NCBI RefSeq assembly: GCF_014656295.1
Contig: NZ_BNCD01000003.1
Coordinates: 62,001 to 126,000 of the forward strand
DNA: 64,000 nt
Source: Streptomyces sulfonofaciens
GTDB taxonomy: Bacteria; Actinomycetota; Actinomycetes; Streptomycetales; Streptomycetaceae
Direction of reading: 5' to 3'
Positions 52,179-59,870 of the stretch are shown here, in pieces. The first letter of the stretch is position 1. Each line of letters opens with the position of its first letter. A model generated the notes under the pieces. The model had not been told where the DNA came from and searched no databases. It was given only the letters and a program-made list of their open reading frames with translations. The position numbers and the translations under genes were made by a program.

Positions 52179-53047
52179 CCACAGCAGCCACCGTCGCCGC
52201 AGCGCCCGCCGCGCGCGCGACCGCACAACGGCGCAAGGGTGCCGCGCTGGGCGTCGTCGCCTGGCTGGCCGGGATCCTGTTCTTCCTGCCCATCGCCTGG
52301 ATGGCGCTGACGTCCTTCCACTCGGAGGCCGCCGCCGCCACCAACCCGCCGTCCCTCGCCGCGTCCCTGACGCTCGACGGCTACCGCGACTTCTTCGGCG
52401 TGGGCGGCGGCGCGAGCCCCTGGCCGTCGCTGATCAACTCCGCGGTGGCGTCCGTGGCCTCCACCCTGCTCGTCCTGGTGCTCGCGCTGCCCGCCGCCTA
52501 CGCGCTCTCCATCCGCCGGGTGCGCAAGTGGACGGACGTGCTGTTCTTCTTCCTCTCCACGAAGATGCTGCCGGTCGTCGCCGGCCTGCTGCCGATCTAC
52601 CTGTTCGCCAAGAACACCGGAATGCTCGACAACATCTGGCTGCTGGTCATCCTGTACACCTCGATGAACCTGCCGATCGCGGTCTGGATGATGCAGTCCT
52701 TCCTGGCCGAGGTGCCGGTCGCGGTGATCGAGGCGGCGCAGATCGACGGGGCCCGGCTGCCGGTCGTGCTCAGCCGGGTGGTGGCCCCCATCGCCGCTCC
52801 CGGTATCGCCGCCACCGCACTGATCTGCTTCATCTTCAGTTGGAACGAGCTGCTCTTCGCACGGGTGCTCACCGGAGTCGTCGCCGAGACCGCGCCCGTC
52901 TTCCTGACCGGCTTCATCACCAGCCAGGGCCTGTTCCTGGCCAAGGTGTGCGCCGCGTCGCTCGTCATCTCCCTGCCGGTGCTCGCCGCGGGGTTCGCCG
53001 CCCAGGACAAGCTGGTCCAGGGCCTGTCGCTGGGAGCCGTGAAATGA
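52175..53047 (+). CDS. Polyol/sugar ABC permease, MalG type
   Basis: The 290-residue permease has six helices, with the first in LGVVAWLAGILFFLPIAWMA. The EAA loop is VAVIEAAQIDGARLPVVLSR. It completes the membrane part of the importer. The stop overlaps the dehydrogenase start by four bases. Confidence 0.93.
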   Translation: MTTAATVAAAPAARATAQRRKGAALGVVAWLAGILFFLPIAWMALTSFHSEAAAATNPPSLAASLTLDGYRDFFGVGGGASPWPSLINSAVASVASTLLVLVLALPAAYALSIRRVRKWTDVLFFFLSTKMLPVVAGLLPIYLFAKNTGMLDNIWLLVILYTSMNLPIAVWMMQSFLAEVPVAVIEAAQIDGARLPVVLSRVVAPIAAPGIAATALICFIFSWNELLFARVLTGVVAETAPVFLTGFITSQGLFLAKVCAASLVISLPVLAAGFAAQDKLVQGLSLGAVK

Positions 53048-54033
53048 AGGCCGCCGTCATCGAGTCCGTGGGCAGCGCCGTGCTGGCCGAGGTTCCGGAC
53101 CCGACGCCCGGTCCGCGCGAGGTCGTCGTCCAGGTCGCCGCGTGCGGCCTGTGCGGCACCGACCTGCACATCCTCAAGGGCGAGTTCGCGCCCAGCCTGC
53201 CGATCGTGCCCGGGCACGAGTTCGCCGGCGAGGTGGTGGGGCTGGGCAGCGAGGTCACCGAGGTCGCGCTCGGCGACCAGGTGGCCGTCGACCCCTCGCT
53301 GTACTGCTACGAGTGCCGCTACTGCCGCAGCGGCCACAACAACCTGTGCGAGCGGTGGGCCGCGATCGGGGTGACCCGGGCGGGCGGCGCCGCCCAGTAC
53401 GCGGTGGCACCGGTCGCCAACTGCGTCCGGCTGCCCGAGCACATCCGCACCCAGGACGCCGCGCTCATCGAGCCGCTGTCCTGCGCGGTGCGCGGCTACG
53501 ACATCCTCCAGGCACGGCTCGGCGCACACGTGCTGATCTACGGCTCGGGGACCATGGGCCTGATGATGCTGGAGCTCGCCAAGCGCACCGGCGCGGCCGG
53601 CGTGGACGTGGTGGACCTCAACCCTGAGCGCCTCGCGACCGCCCGGCAGCTCGGCGTCTCCGCCTGCGGCGCGAGCCCGGACGAGCTGGACCGGCCGCAG
53701 GGCTGGGACGTGGTGATCGACGCGACGGGCAACGCCGCGGCCATCCAGGACGGCCTCGGCCGGGTCGCCAAGGCCGGTACCTTCCTGCAGTTCGGCGTCG
53801 CCGACTACGCGACGCGGGTGACCATCGACCCGTACCGGATCTACAACCAGGAGATCACCATCACCGGCTCGATGGCCGTGCTGCACAGCTACGAGCGGGC
53901 CGCGGAGCTGTTCGCGAACGGGGTTCTCGACCCGGAGGTCTTCATCAGCGACCGGCTGCCGCTGGACGCCTATCCCCAGGCACTGGAGCAGTTCGCCGCG
54001 GGCACCGGCCGCAAGATCGTGGTGGTGCCGTAG
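53044..54033 (+). CDS. Zinc-dependent polyol/sorbitol-type dehydrogenase
   Basis: The 329-residue MDR-superfamily enzyme has the catalytic zinc residues in CGLCGTDLHILKGE and PGHEFAGEVVG. The structural zinc cysteines are in CYECRYCRSGHNNLCE, and the NAD loop is LIYGSGTMGLMMLELA. Family members oxidise sorbitol, xylitol, arabitol or threonine at a secondary alcohol. It is the last gene of the polyol import operon and would oxidise the imported polyol to a ketose. A kinase is not present. Confidence 0.93.
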   Translation: MKAAVIESVGSAVLAEVPDPTPGPREVVVQVAACGLCGTDLHILKGEFAPSLPIVPGHEFAGEVVGLGSEVTEVALGDQVAVDPSLYCYECRYCRSGHNNLCERWAAIGVTRAGGAAQYAVAPVANCVRLPEHIRTQDAALIEPLSCAVRGYDILQARLGAHVLIYGSGTMGLMMLELAKRTGAAGVDVVDLNPERLATARQLGVSACGASPDELDRPQGWDVVIDATGNAAAIQDGLGRVAKAGTFLQFGVADYATRVTIDPYRIYNQEITITGSMAVLHSYERAAELFANGVLDPEVFISDRLPLDAYPQALEQFAAGTGRKIVVVP

Positions 54034-54069
54034 GGGCAGGCCCCTGTCTTCCCGTCTGCCTCCGGTCCA

Positions 54070-54100
54070 CCCCCGTCCCCCGTCCCCGTCCCCCGTCCCC
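54070..54100 (-). other. Potential G-quadruplex behind the polyol operon
   Basis: On the reverse strand, five runs of four or five G are separated by just AC (GGGGACGGGGGACGGGGACG and onward). A 26-base pure pyrimidine stretch follows on the plus strand (54101-54125). This is the strongest four-tetrad quadruplex pattern in the window. It lies 37 bases past the dehydrogenase stop, in the 292-base gap before the TerD gene, where no gene is seen. Confidence 0.6.
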
Positions 54101-54325
54101 TCTTCCCCCTTCCCTCCTCCCTCCTCGGCGGGTGCGTTCGGCGTCTGGCCCGGGGCGGCGGGCCGGGCGGGGCGGCTGTGGTCCGGGCCCGGAGCACCGC
54201 GTGCCCTCCGGGTCGCCGGACGCGGGGCGGCCGGGCGGGCGGGGACAGAAGCGCTCCCTGGGGTCCGTCCCGCCATTCGGGCTTGGTAAGGGAACGGTAA
54301 AGCGGGGTCGTTCGTTACGCCTGGC

Positions 54326-55597
54326 ATGACAGCCATGAGCCCTGGTTCGAACATCCCGCTGGCCGTCGACCGCGTGACGGTCGACGTCACCGCCCCGGTG
54401 CGGCTCGACGTCTCCGGCCTGCTGCTCACCGCCGACGGCAAGGTCCGCTCCGACGCCGACTTCATCTTCTACAACCAGCCCACGGGGCCCGGCGTCGGCT
54501 ACCACGCGGGCGGCGGCCGGGCACCGGACGCGATCACGGTGGACACGGCCGCGGTGCCGGCCGCCATCGAGAAGATCGTCGTCACGGCCAGCCCGGACGC
54601 CGCGGGCCAGACGTTCCAGGGCATCGAGCCCACCGCCACGCTGCGCGACGCGGACGGCTCGACCGTGCTCGCCACCTTCACCCCGCCCCGGCTGGGCACC
54701 GAGACCGCCCTGGTGGTGATGGAGATCTACCGGCGCGGCGATGCCTGGAAGGCCCGCGCGGTGGGCCAGGGGTACGCCGACGGCCTGGCGGGCATCGCCA
54801 CGGACTTCGGTGTCTCGGTGGAGGAGCCCGCACCGGCCCAGGCCGCACAGGTCCCGCCCGCCCCGGTCGCTCCCCCCGCGCCCGTGCCGCCCGCGGCACC
54901 CCCCATGCCGCCGGCGCCCCCGGCGCAACCGCCGCTGTCCGCACCGGCACAGTCGGCGACCGCACCGGCCGCGGGGCCCACCTCGCCGGGCCCAGGCGCA
55001 GCCGCGGGCGCGGGCACCGGCAAGATCAACCTGGACAAGGGCAGGGTCAGCCTTCAGAAGAACCAGACCGTCTCCCTGGTCAAGGGCGGCCGCCCGCTGC
55101 TCGCCCGGGTCAGGATGGGCCTCGGCTGGGAGCCGGCGTTCCGCGGCGCCGACATCGACCTCGACGCCTCGGTCATCGCCTACGGCCCCCAGCGCAACCA
55201 TCTGGACAGTTGCTACTTCGGCCGGCTCGCCATCCTGAACGGCGCCATCAAGCACTCCGGCGACAACCTCACCGGCGAGGGCGCCGGCGACGACGAGACC
55301 ATCGTGGTCGACCTGGCCCGCATCCCCGAGGGGGCCACCGGACTGGTCTTCACGGTGAACTCCTTCTCCGGCCAGAAGTTCACGGACGTCGCCAAGGCCT
55401 ACTGCCGCCTCCTCGACGACGCGACGGGCGCCGAACTCGTCCGCTTCGACCTCACCAACGCGGAGGCCCGCACCGGCGTCCTGATGTGCAAGCTGATCAG
55501 GCAGTACAGCGGCGAGTGGGAGATGACGGCCCTCGGCACCTTCGTCAAGGCCCGCACCGTGCGGAACATGATCGCTCCCGGCGCCCAGGCCCTGTGA
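54326..55597 (+). CDS. Double-domain TerD family protein
   Basis: The 423-residue protein has two TerD-like beta-sandwich domains: a divergent one (about 1-165, with SDADFIFYNQPTGPGVGYH) and a canonical one (about 230-423, with GADIDLDASVIAYGP and LNGAIKHSGDNLTGEGAGDDE). A ~65-residue Pro/Ala linker joins them. TerD domains bind calcium through acidic residues, visible in both DADF and DIDLDAS, and belong to the tellurite/stress-response ter system. Here no other ter gene is adjacent. The ATG at 54326 has no clear ribosome site. The 3' end is partly duplicated about 960 bases downstream. Confidence 0.9.
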   Translation: MTAMSPGSNIPLAVDRVTVDVTAPVRLDVSGLLLTADGKVRSDADFIFYNQPTGPGVGYHAGGGRAPDAITVDTAAVPAAIEKIVVTASPDAAGQTFQGIEPTATLRDADGSTVLATFTPPRLGTETALVVMEIYRRGDAWKARAVGQGYADGLAGIATDFGVSVEEPAPAQAAQVPPAPVAPPAPVPPAAPPMPPAPPAQPPLSAPAQSATAPAAGPTSPGPGAAAGAGTGKINLDKGRVSLQKNQTVSLVKGGRPLLARVRMGLGWEPAFRGADIDLDASVIAYGPQRNHLDSCYFGRLAILNGAIKHSGDNLTGEGAGDDETIVVDLARIPEGATGLVFTVNSFSGQKFTDVAKAYCRLLDDATGAELVRFDLTNAEARTGVLMCKLIRQYSGEWEMTALGTFVKARTVRNMIAPGAQAL

Positions 55598-55960
55598 GGA
55601 ATGGCAGGTCAGAGGCTTGTTGCAGTCGATGAGGCCGTGTTCGGTGCACCCCCACGGCTTTCAGAGCGTTCACCGAGCCGACACGACGCCGGCCCTCTCC
55701 CGGTTCTCTCCCACTCCTGAGGCCCCGGCGGGGCGGCAGACGGGAGCGGCCGGGGCGGGTCCGCCACCTGGAGGGGTGCCCACACGGTCCACGGCGCCGG
55801 GCCCCGCGTGAAACCGCCACTGGCCCACGCCCGTGCTGCGCCGTGCCGTGCGGGATCCTGAGGCGCGTGGCCACCCATCCGGCAATCCGGGCGGGAGCGC
55901 AAGGAGTACGGCAGCGGCGCACACGAGGGTCGGGCGCCGGCTGAACAACGGGAGAGAGCC
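55598..55960. other. Gap after terD, no gene seen
   Basis: This 363-base stretch shows no coherent coding frame or RNA gene. The right end holds GGGAGAGAGCC directly before the VOC gene. Together with the TerD fragment and recombinase remnant beyond, it looks like rearranged accessory DNA. Confidence 0.4.
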
Positions 55961-56269
55961 ATGGGCGCCGTGAGTCTCATCGTCATCCACACCGACCGCC
56001 TGGACGAGTGCCGCCGGTTCTACGCCGACACCGGACTGCCACTGAGCAGAGAACGACACGGATCCGGCCCCGAGCACTACGCGGCCGTCCTCGACGGCGG
56101 CGTCGTCCTCGAGCTCTACCCGACCGGGCGCCGAGCTGCGACCGGCTACCTCCGTATCGGCCTCACGGTCGCAACGGAGCACTCCGCGTTCCCGCCCGGC
56201 CGGCACACCCTCACTGATCCGGACGGGCGCACGGTCGACCTGACCGTCGCCCTCAGCAGTAGCGCATGA
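55961..56269 (+). CDS. VOC/glyoxalase-fold protein
   Basis: The 102-residue protein is a single vicinal-oxygen-chelate domain: an early strand ending VIHTDRLDECRRFYADTGL, then VLDGGVVLELYPTG, and the terminal TLTDPDGRTVDLTV. Such domains occur in glyoxalases, dioxygenases and resistance proteins; the short form suggests a homodimer. A ribosome site (GGGAGAGAG) precedes the ATG. The function is unknown. Confidence 0.82.
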   Translation: MGAVSLIVIHTDRLDECRRFYADTGLPLSRERHGSGPEHYAAVLDGGVVLELYPTGRRAATGYLRIGLTVATEHSAFPPGRHTLTDPDGRTVDLTVALSSSA

Positions 56270-56480
56270 CGTCCGCTTCCCGACGGGTCCGACCGTCTCA
56301 GCCGACCGAGGCTCCGCCCGGACGAAGGCGAGTCCTGGAGCTCCCGCGCCCGCTTGCCGCGGGACAGACCCCGGGGAGGACGGGCGTCGGCACACGGATC
56401 CAAGCGCTCGCCACGTGGATGGGCGCCAGCCGACGGCGTCATCGCAACCAGGCCCCGAGCGTAGGGCCCCGAAGGCACGA

Positions 56481-56555
56481 AACGACGGCCCTCGGCGCAT
56501 TCGTCAAGGCCCGTACCGTACGGAACAGGGTCTCACCGGCGCCCAGGCCCTGTGA
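56481..56555 (+). pseudogene. Duplicated 3' fragment of a terD gene
   Basis: These ~75 bases match the last coding bases of the TerD gene (55524-55597) at roughly 85 percent, reading TALGAFVKARTVRN. A one-base deletion then shifts the frame before the shared GCGCCCAGGCCCTGTGA. Nothing TerD-like precedes it, so it is an isolated gene tail left by duplication, recombination or loss of a paralogue. Confidence 0.75.
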
Positions 56556-56651
56556 CGAAGGGCACCGCGGCCGCCTCGGCGTGACGGACCCCACTCGCGA
56601 CCCGGCGCCCAGCGCATAGGCGTTGTCAGTGTCCCCGTCTACGCTGCCCAC

Positions 56652-56822
56652 ATGTTCGATACGCCCGACGACAAGTCGCCCGCCGCCGAGTTGAACGAGC
56701 GGATCCGCGCGCTGATGCTGCGCCCGGGCGGGCGGCTCACGGAGGACCAGCGGGCCGAGTACCAGGTGCTGCTTCAGGAGTGGGCCGCGGCGGTGCGCGG
56801 GTCCGTGGTCCGGGCCGCCTGA
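56652..56822 (+). CDS. Small 56-residue hypothetical protein
   Basis: An ATG at 56652 opens a 56-residue frame (MFDTPDDKSPAAELNERIRA and onward, with RLTEDQRAEYQVLLQEWAAA) that is amphipathic, helical and has normal Streptomyces codon bias. There is no ribosome site, but a TACGCT hexamer ends six bases before the ATG, consistent with leaderless expression. It looks like a real small protein of unknown role. Confidence 0.6.
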   Translation: MFDTPDDKSPAAELNERIRALMLRPGGRLTEDQRAEYQVLLQEWAAAVRGSVVRAA

Positions 56823-57094
56823 GATCCGGTCGTACCGGCCGGGTTTCCCGCGAGGTCCGCTTGAGCCCTGCGTCCCGCCTTGGCGCGGATCCGGACGGCC
56901 CGCGTTGGCGCCCTCACGTGGGGCCGTGGCGCCTGTCGTGGGTGGAGCCGTGCCAGGGGACCGCGAGAACACGGCCGGCATCGCGGTGACGCGTCTCCGA
57001 CGCTCCCCGACCCGGCCCGCCCGTCGCGGATCGAGGGACCCGAACTGGCCCCATCGACCGGCCTGTCACCCCGGTCACGGGGAAGAAGTCCGGC

Positions 57095-57319
57095 ATGGAC
57101 ACCGCCAAACTCGAACTCGCAGTGCAGCGCCAGCGCGACGCCCAGGTGGCCCTCGAAGCCGCCGGCGCCGATGTCCGGGCAGAGATCGCCGTCCTGCTGG
57201 AGAGTGCCGGAGAGCGGGAGGTGCAAGCGCAGGTCGAGCAGATCACCGGCTGGACGCCCCGGCAGCTCCGCCAGCTCATGAAGGCGGCGCGCAGACAGGC
57301 GAAGGCACGCCGCGGCTGA
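57095..57319 (+). CDS. Small helical hypothetical protein
   Basis: The 74-residue protein is predicted to be almost entirely helical (MDTAKLELAVQRQRDAQVAL, ending KAARRQAKARRG). It has a C-terminal WTPRQLRQLMKAARRQA segment that could bind nucleic acid. A GGGGAAG site lies 10 bases before the ATG. No family is recognised. It lies within accessory DNA next to a recombinase remnant. Confidence 0.6.
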   Translation: MDTAKLELAVQRQRDAQVALEAAGADVRAEIAVLLESAGEREVQAQVEQITGWTPRQLRQLMKAARRQAKARRG

Positions 57320-57601
57320 TGAGGAACCCCGCCGCTGGTTCTGCGTACCGCGATGCTCGCCGCAGCAGTTCGCGGCATGCCTCCCCGGTGGGTGGAAGGG
57401 CTGGCTCACTGGCACGTCGGCATGAGTCAGCGGTCCGTGGTTGACCCGCGTCGGCCACGCGCCGCTCGGCAGGCCGTGCCACGCGGAAAGCCGACGAGCA
57501 CTCGGGCCGGTTCGTGTGCCACGGCCCCGGCCGGTGACGGCCTGGAACTCCCGACGCCACGGCCTGGGGCAATGCGGCCATCCGTGATCAGAAGCTTCCG
57601 G

Positions 57602-57781
57602 TGCCCTCTCGCCGTGGTCGCGGAGCATCCGGGTGACGGTGGCCGCTGACGGGTGCCGGCCCTTCTTCTTCCCGGCGGAGTTGAAGAGCCGCTCAGCGAT
57701 CTCCCGCTGGCTCAGTTCCCGGGCGCAGAGGTGGAGCGCGACGGCGGGCACGGCGTCGTCCGTGACGGGGCCCCGCCGACC
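57602..57781 (-). pseudogene. Serine recombinase C-terminal remnant
   Basis: The reverse strand reads ELSQREIAERLFNSAGKKKG, then RHPSAATVTRMLRDHGE, a segment like the C-terminal helix-turn-helix part of Streptomyces serine recombinases and resolvases. No catalytic resolvase domain or intact start is found, and the frame continues into unrelated sequence. It appears to be a decayed piece of an integrated element. The assignment rests on pattern recognition of a short segment. Confidence 0.5.
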
Positions 57782-57949
57782 GACTGCTGCCGCCCCGGTC
57801 GTCTCGTCCGAGCTGTCCGGCAGAGCGCTGAGGCCGTTCAGCACTACGGCAGCGTGCGGGGCCGAACCACCGGCCAAGGAGGCCAACGCATTGCGCGGGC
57901 AGGCCCGATGTCCTCGTCGCCTGACATGGCTGATCCGGCGCGGCCGGTG

Positions 57950-58648
57950 TCAGGACCAGGCGATCTCGCCATGGCGGGAGACGAAGCGTCCGCTGCCGGC
58001 GCCGGGCTCCTCGGTGGCGAGAGCGACGATCGCATCCGTGCCCTCGGTGACGGTTTGGGGGCCGCTGTGACCGTTGAGGTCGGTCGCGGTGTAGCCGGGG
58101 TCGGCAGCGTTGACGCGGATGCCCTTGAGCCCCTTGGCGTACTGCGTGGTCAACATCGTCAGCGCCGCCTTCGAGGAGGTGTACAGCGGCGCGACGACGT
58201 GCGACTCGGGCCGGCCGTGGTCGTGGGTGAGGGCGAGGGAGCCCATGCCGCTGCTGACGTTGACGATCACAGGGTCGTCCGAGCGGCGCAGTAGCGGCAA
58301 GAACGCGGTGGTGGTGCGGATGACGCCGATGACGTTGACGTCGAGGACGTCGCGGGCCTCGGCGGCGGTGAGGTCGCTGGGATCGCCGACGGGGCCGTGC
58401 ACACCAGCGTTGTTGATCAGGACGTCGATCCTGCCCTCGTGTTCGGCGACATCCGCGGCCGCGGCGGCCACGGATGCGTCGTCAGTCACGTCGATGGGGA
58501 CGTAGCGTGCGCCGAGCGCAGCGGCGGCCTCCTCGCCCTGTTCGCGGTTGCGTGCTCCGACGAGCACGGTGTGGCCACACTCGATCAGGCGGCGGGCGGT
58601 CTCGCGGCCGAGTCCCTTATTGGCTCCGGTGATGAAGGTGATGGTCAT
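57950..58648 (-). CDS. Short-chain dehydrogenase/reductase
   Basis: The 232-residue classical SDR has TGANKGLG (7-14), NNAGVHG, the catalytic serine in IVNVSSGMG and YxxxK in LYTSSKAALTM. The C-terminal substrate loop is short. The ATG at 58648 sits directly at the first strand; the longer upstream frame is not supported. It is divergent from an XRE/MmyB-type regulator, a very common Streptomyces pairing in which the regulator controls the reductase. The substrate is unknown. Confidence 0.92.
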   Translation of the reverse strand: MTITFITGANKGLGRETARRLIECGHTVLVGARNREQGEEAAAALGARYVPIDVTDDASVAAAAADVAEHEGRIDVLINNAGVHGPVGDPSDLTAAEARDVLDVNVIGVIRTTTAFLPLLRRSDDPVIVNVSSGMGSLALTHDHGRPESHVVAPLYTSSKAALTMLTTQYAKGLKGIRVNAADPGYTATDLNGHSGPQTVTEGTDAIVALATEEPGAGSGRFVSRHGEIAWS

Positions 58649-58762
58649 GCGTTCGACTCTGATCCCGACGAGGGAGGCGGACCAGGGACGCTTCGACGGT
58701 AGGAAGACCAGTACCACCCTCGCGCCCCCATGCACGACCGGGGATGCAGGAGAATGCAGTTC

Positions 58763-59629
58763 ATGTCGGCGACACCCGGAACCGGACTGGGCGTGATGAT
58801 CCGCACGTGGCGGGACCGGCTGCCCCCGTCGGCCGCCGGGCTGCCGGTGGCCCGCGGGCGCCGGGCGGCCGGGCTGCGACGCGAAGAACTGGCTGACCTG
58901 GCCGGGGTATCGGTCGACTACATCGTGCGCCTCGAACAGGGGCGGGCCACGACACCCTCAGCGTCGGTGGTGGCGTCCCTGGCGCGAGCCCTGCAGCTTT
59001 CCACCGCCGAGCGGGACCACCTGCACCGGCTTGCCCAGCTCGTACCGCCGGTGGACGGTACGATCTCTGACCATCTCCCGCCCGGCATGCAACGGGTGCT
59101 CGCCCGCCTCGGGGACGTGGCGGTGGCCGTGTTCGCCGCGGACTGGCAACTGGTGTGGTGGAACCGCGGGTGGGCCGCCCTTCTGGGCGATCCCTCCGCC
59201 TCGCCACCGCGGCTGCGCAACTTCGCCCGCGACAGGTTCCCCGTGGACGCCGGCCCCGCCCACCTCGCGCTGTGGCCAGTGACCGAGGCGGACCGCGACA
59301 CCACCGACGCCGCCGTCGTCTCCGACCTGCGCCGCGCCACCGGCCGCTTCCCCCAGGACAGCCGCTTGGCCGCGCTGATCCGCGATCTGAACGCGGGCAA
59401 CAGGAGGTTCGCCGAGCTATGGGCGACCGGAGAGGTGGCCGCGCACCGCGAGGACCACAAGACGATCGACCACCCGTCGGTGGGCCCGGTCACGGTGGAC
59501 TGCGATGTCCTGACCGACGGCGACTCCGAGCTCAAGATCGTCATCATGACCGCCGTGCCCGGCAGTGAGGACGAGACCAAGCTCCGGCTCACCACCATCG
59601 CCGGCCCACCGGCCACCACGCACAACTGA
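58763..59629 (+). CDS. XRE family regulator with MmyB-like ligand domain
   Basis: The 288-residue protein has an N-terminal Xre helix-turn-helix (RRAAGLRREELADLAGVSVD, then YIVRLEQGR). The MmyB-type PAS-like domain contains VAVFAADWQLVWWNRGWAALLGD and NFARDRFP, and DHKTIDHPSVGPVTVDCDVL near the end. Such proteins may bind fatty acids. The ATG at 58763 is preferred because AGGAGA lies nine bases before it. It probably regulates the divergent SDR gene. Confidence 0.9.
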   Translation: MSATPGTGLGVMIRTWRDRLPPSAAGLPVARGRRAAGLRREELADLAGVSVDYIVRLEQGRATTPSASVVASLARALQLSTAERDHLHRLAQLVPPVDGTISDHLPPGMQRVLARLGDVAVAVFAADWQLVWWNRGWAALLGDPSASPPRLRNFARDRFPVDAGPAHLALWPVTEADRDTTDAAVVSDLRRATGRFPQDSRLAALIRDLNAGNRRFAELWATGEVAAHREDHKTIDHPSVGPVTVDCDVLTDGDSELKIVIMTAVPGSEDETKLRLTTIAGPPATTHN

Positions 59630-59680
59630 TCCCACCTACACGTCGATCGACCGGCCGCCTGTGCGTGGCGAGCGCCGAAG

Positions 59681-59851
59681 CACGATGCCGACCTCTACAA
59701 GGAGAGGAACACCGTCGAAGCGCCTGATCAGAAGGCTGAAAGCCTGGCGGGTATCGCCACCCGCCACGACAAGACCCCCGAGAGCTACCTCGCCGGCCTT
59801 CATCTCCGCGCCTCCATGATCTGGAGCACGGACCTCACGCGAACCACTTGA
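59681..59851 (+). pseudogene. IS5-type transposase C-terminal remnant
   Basis: The frame reads HDADLYKERNTVEA, then GIATRHDKTPESYLAGLHL and RASMIWSTDL before a TGA at 59849-59851. This matches the conserved C-terminal region of IS5-group transposases. The expected RLIRRLKAWR between these parts is present in the next frame, so two compensating indels separate the halves. No upstream transposase sequence or terminal inverted repeats are seen. Confidence 0.75.
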
Positions 59852-59870
59852 TCGCGACTCGCTACGCGCT

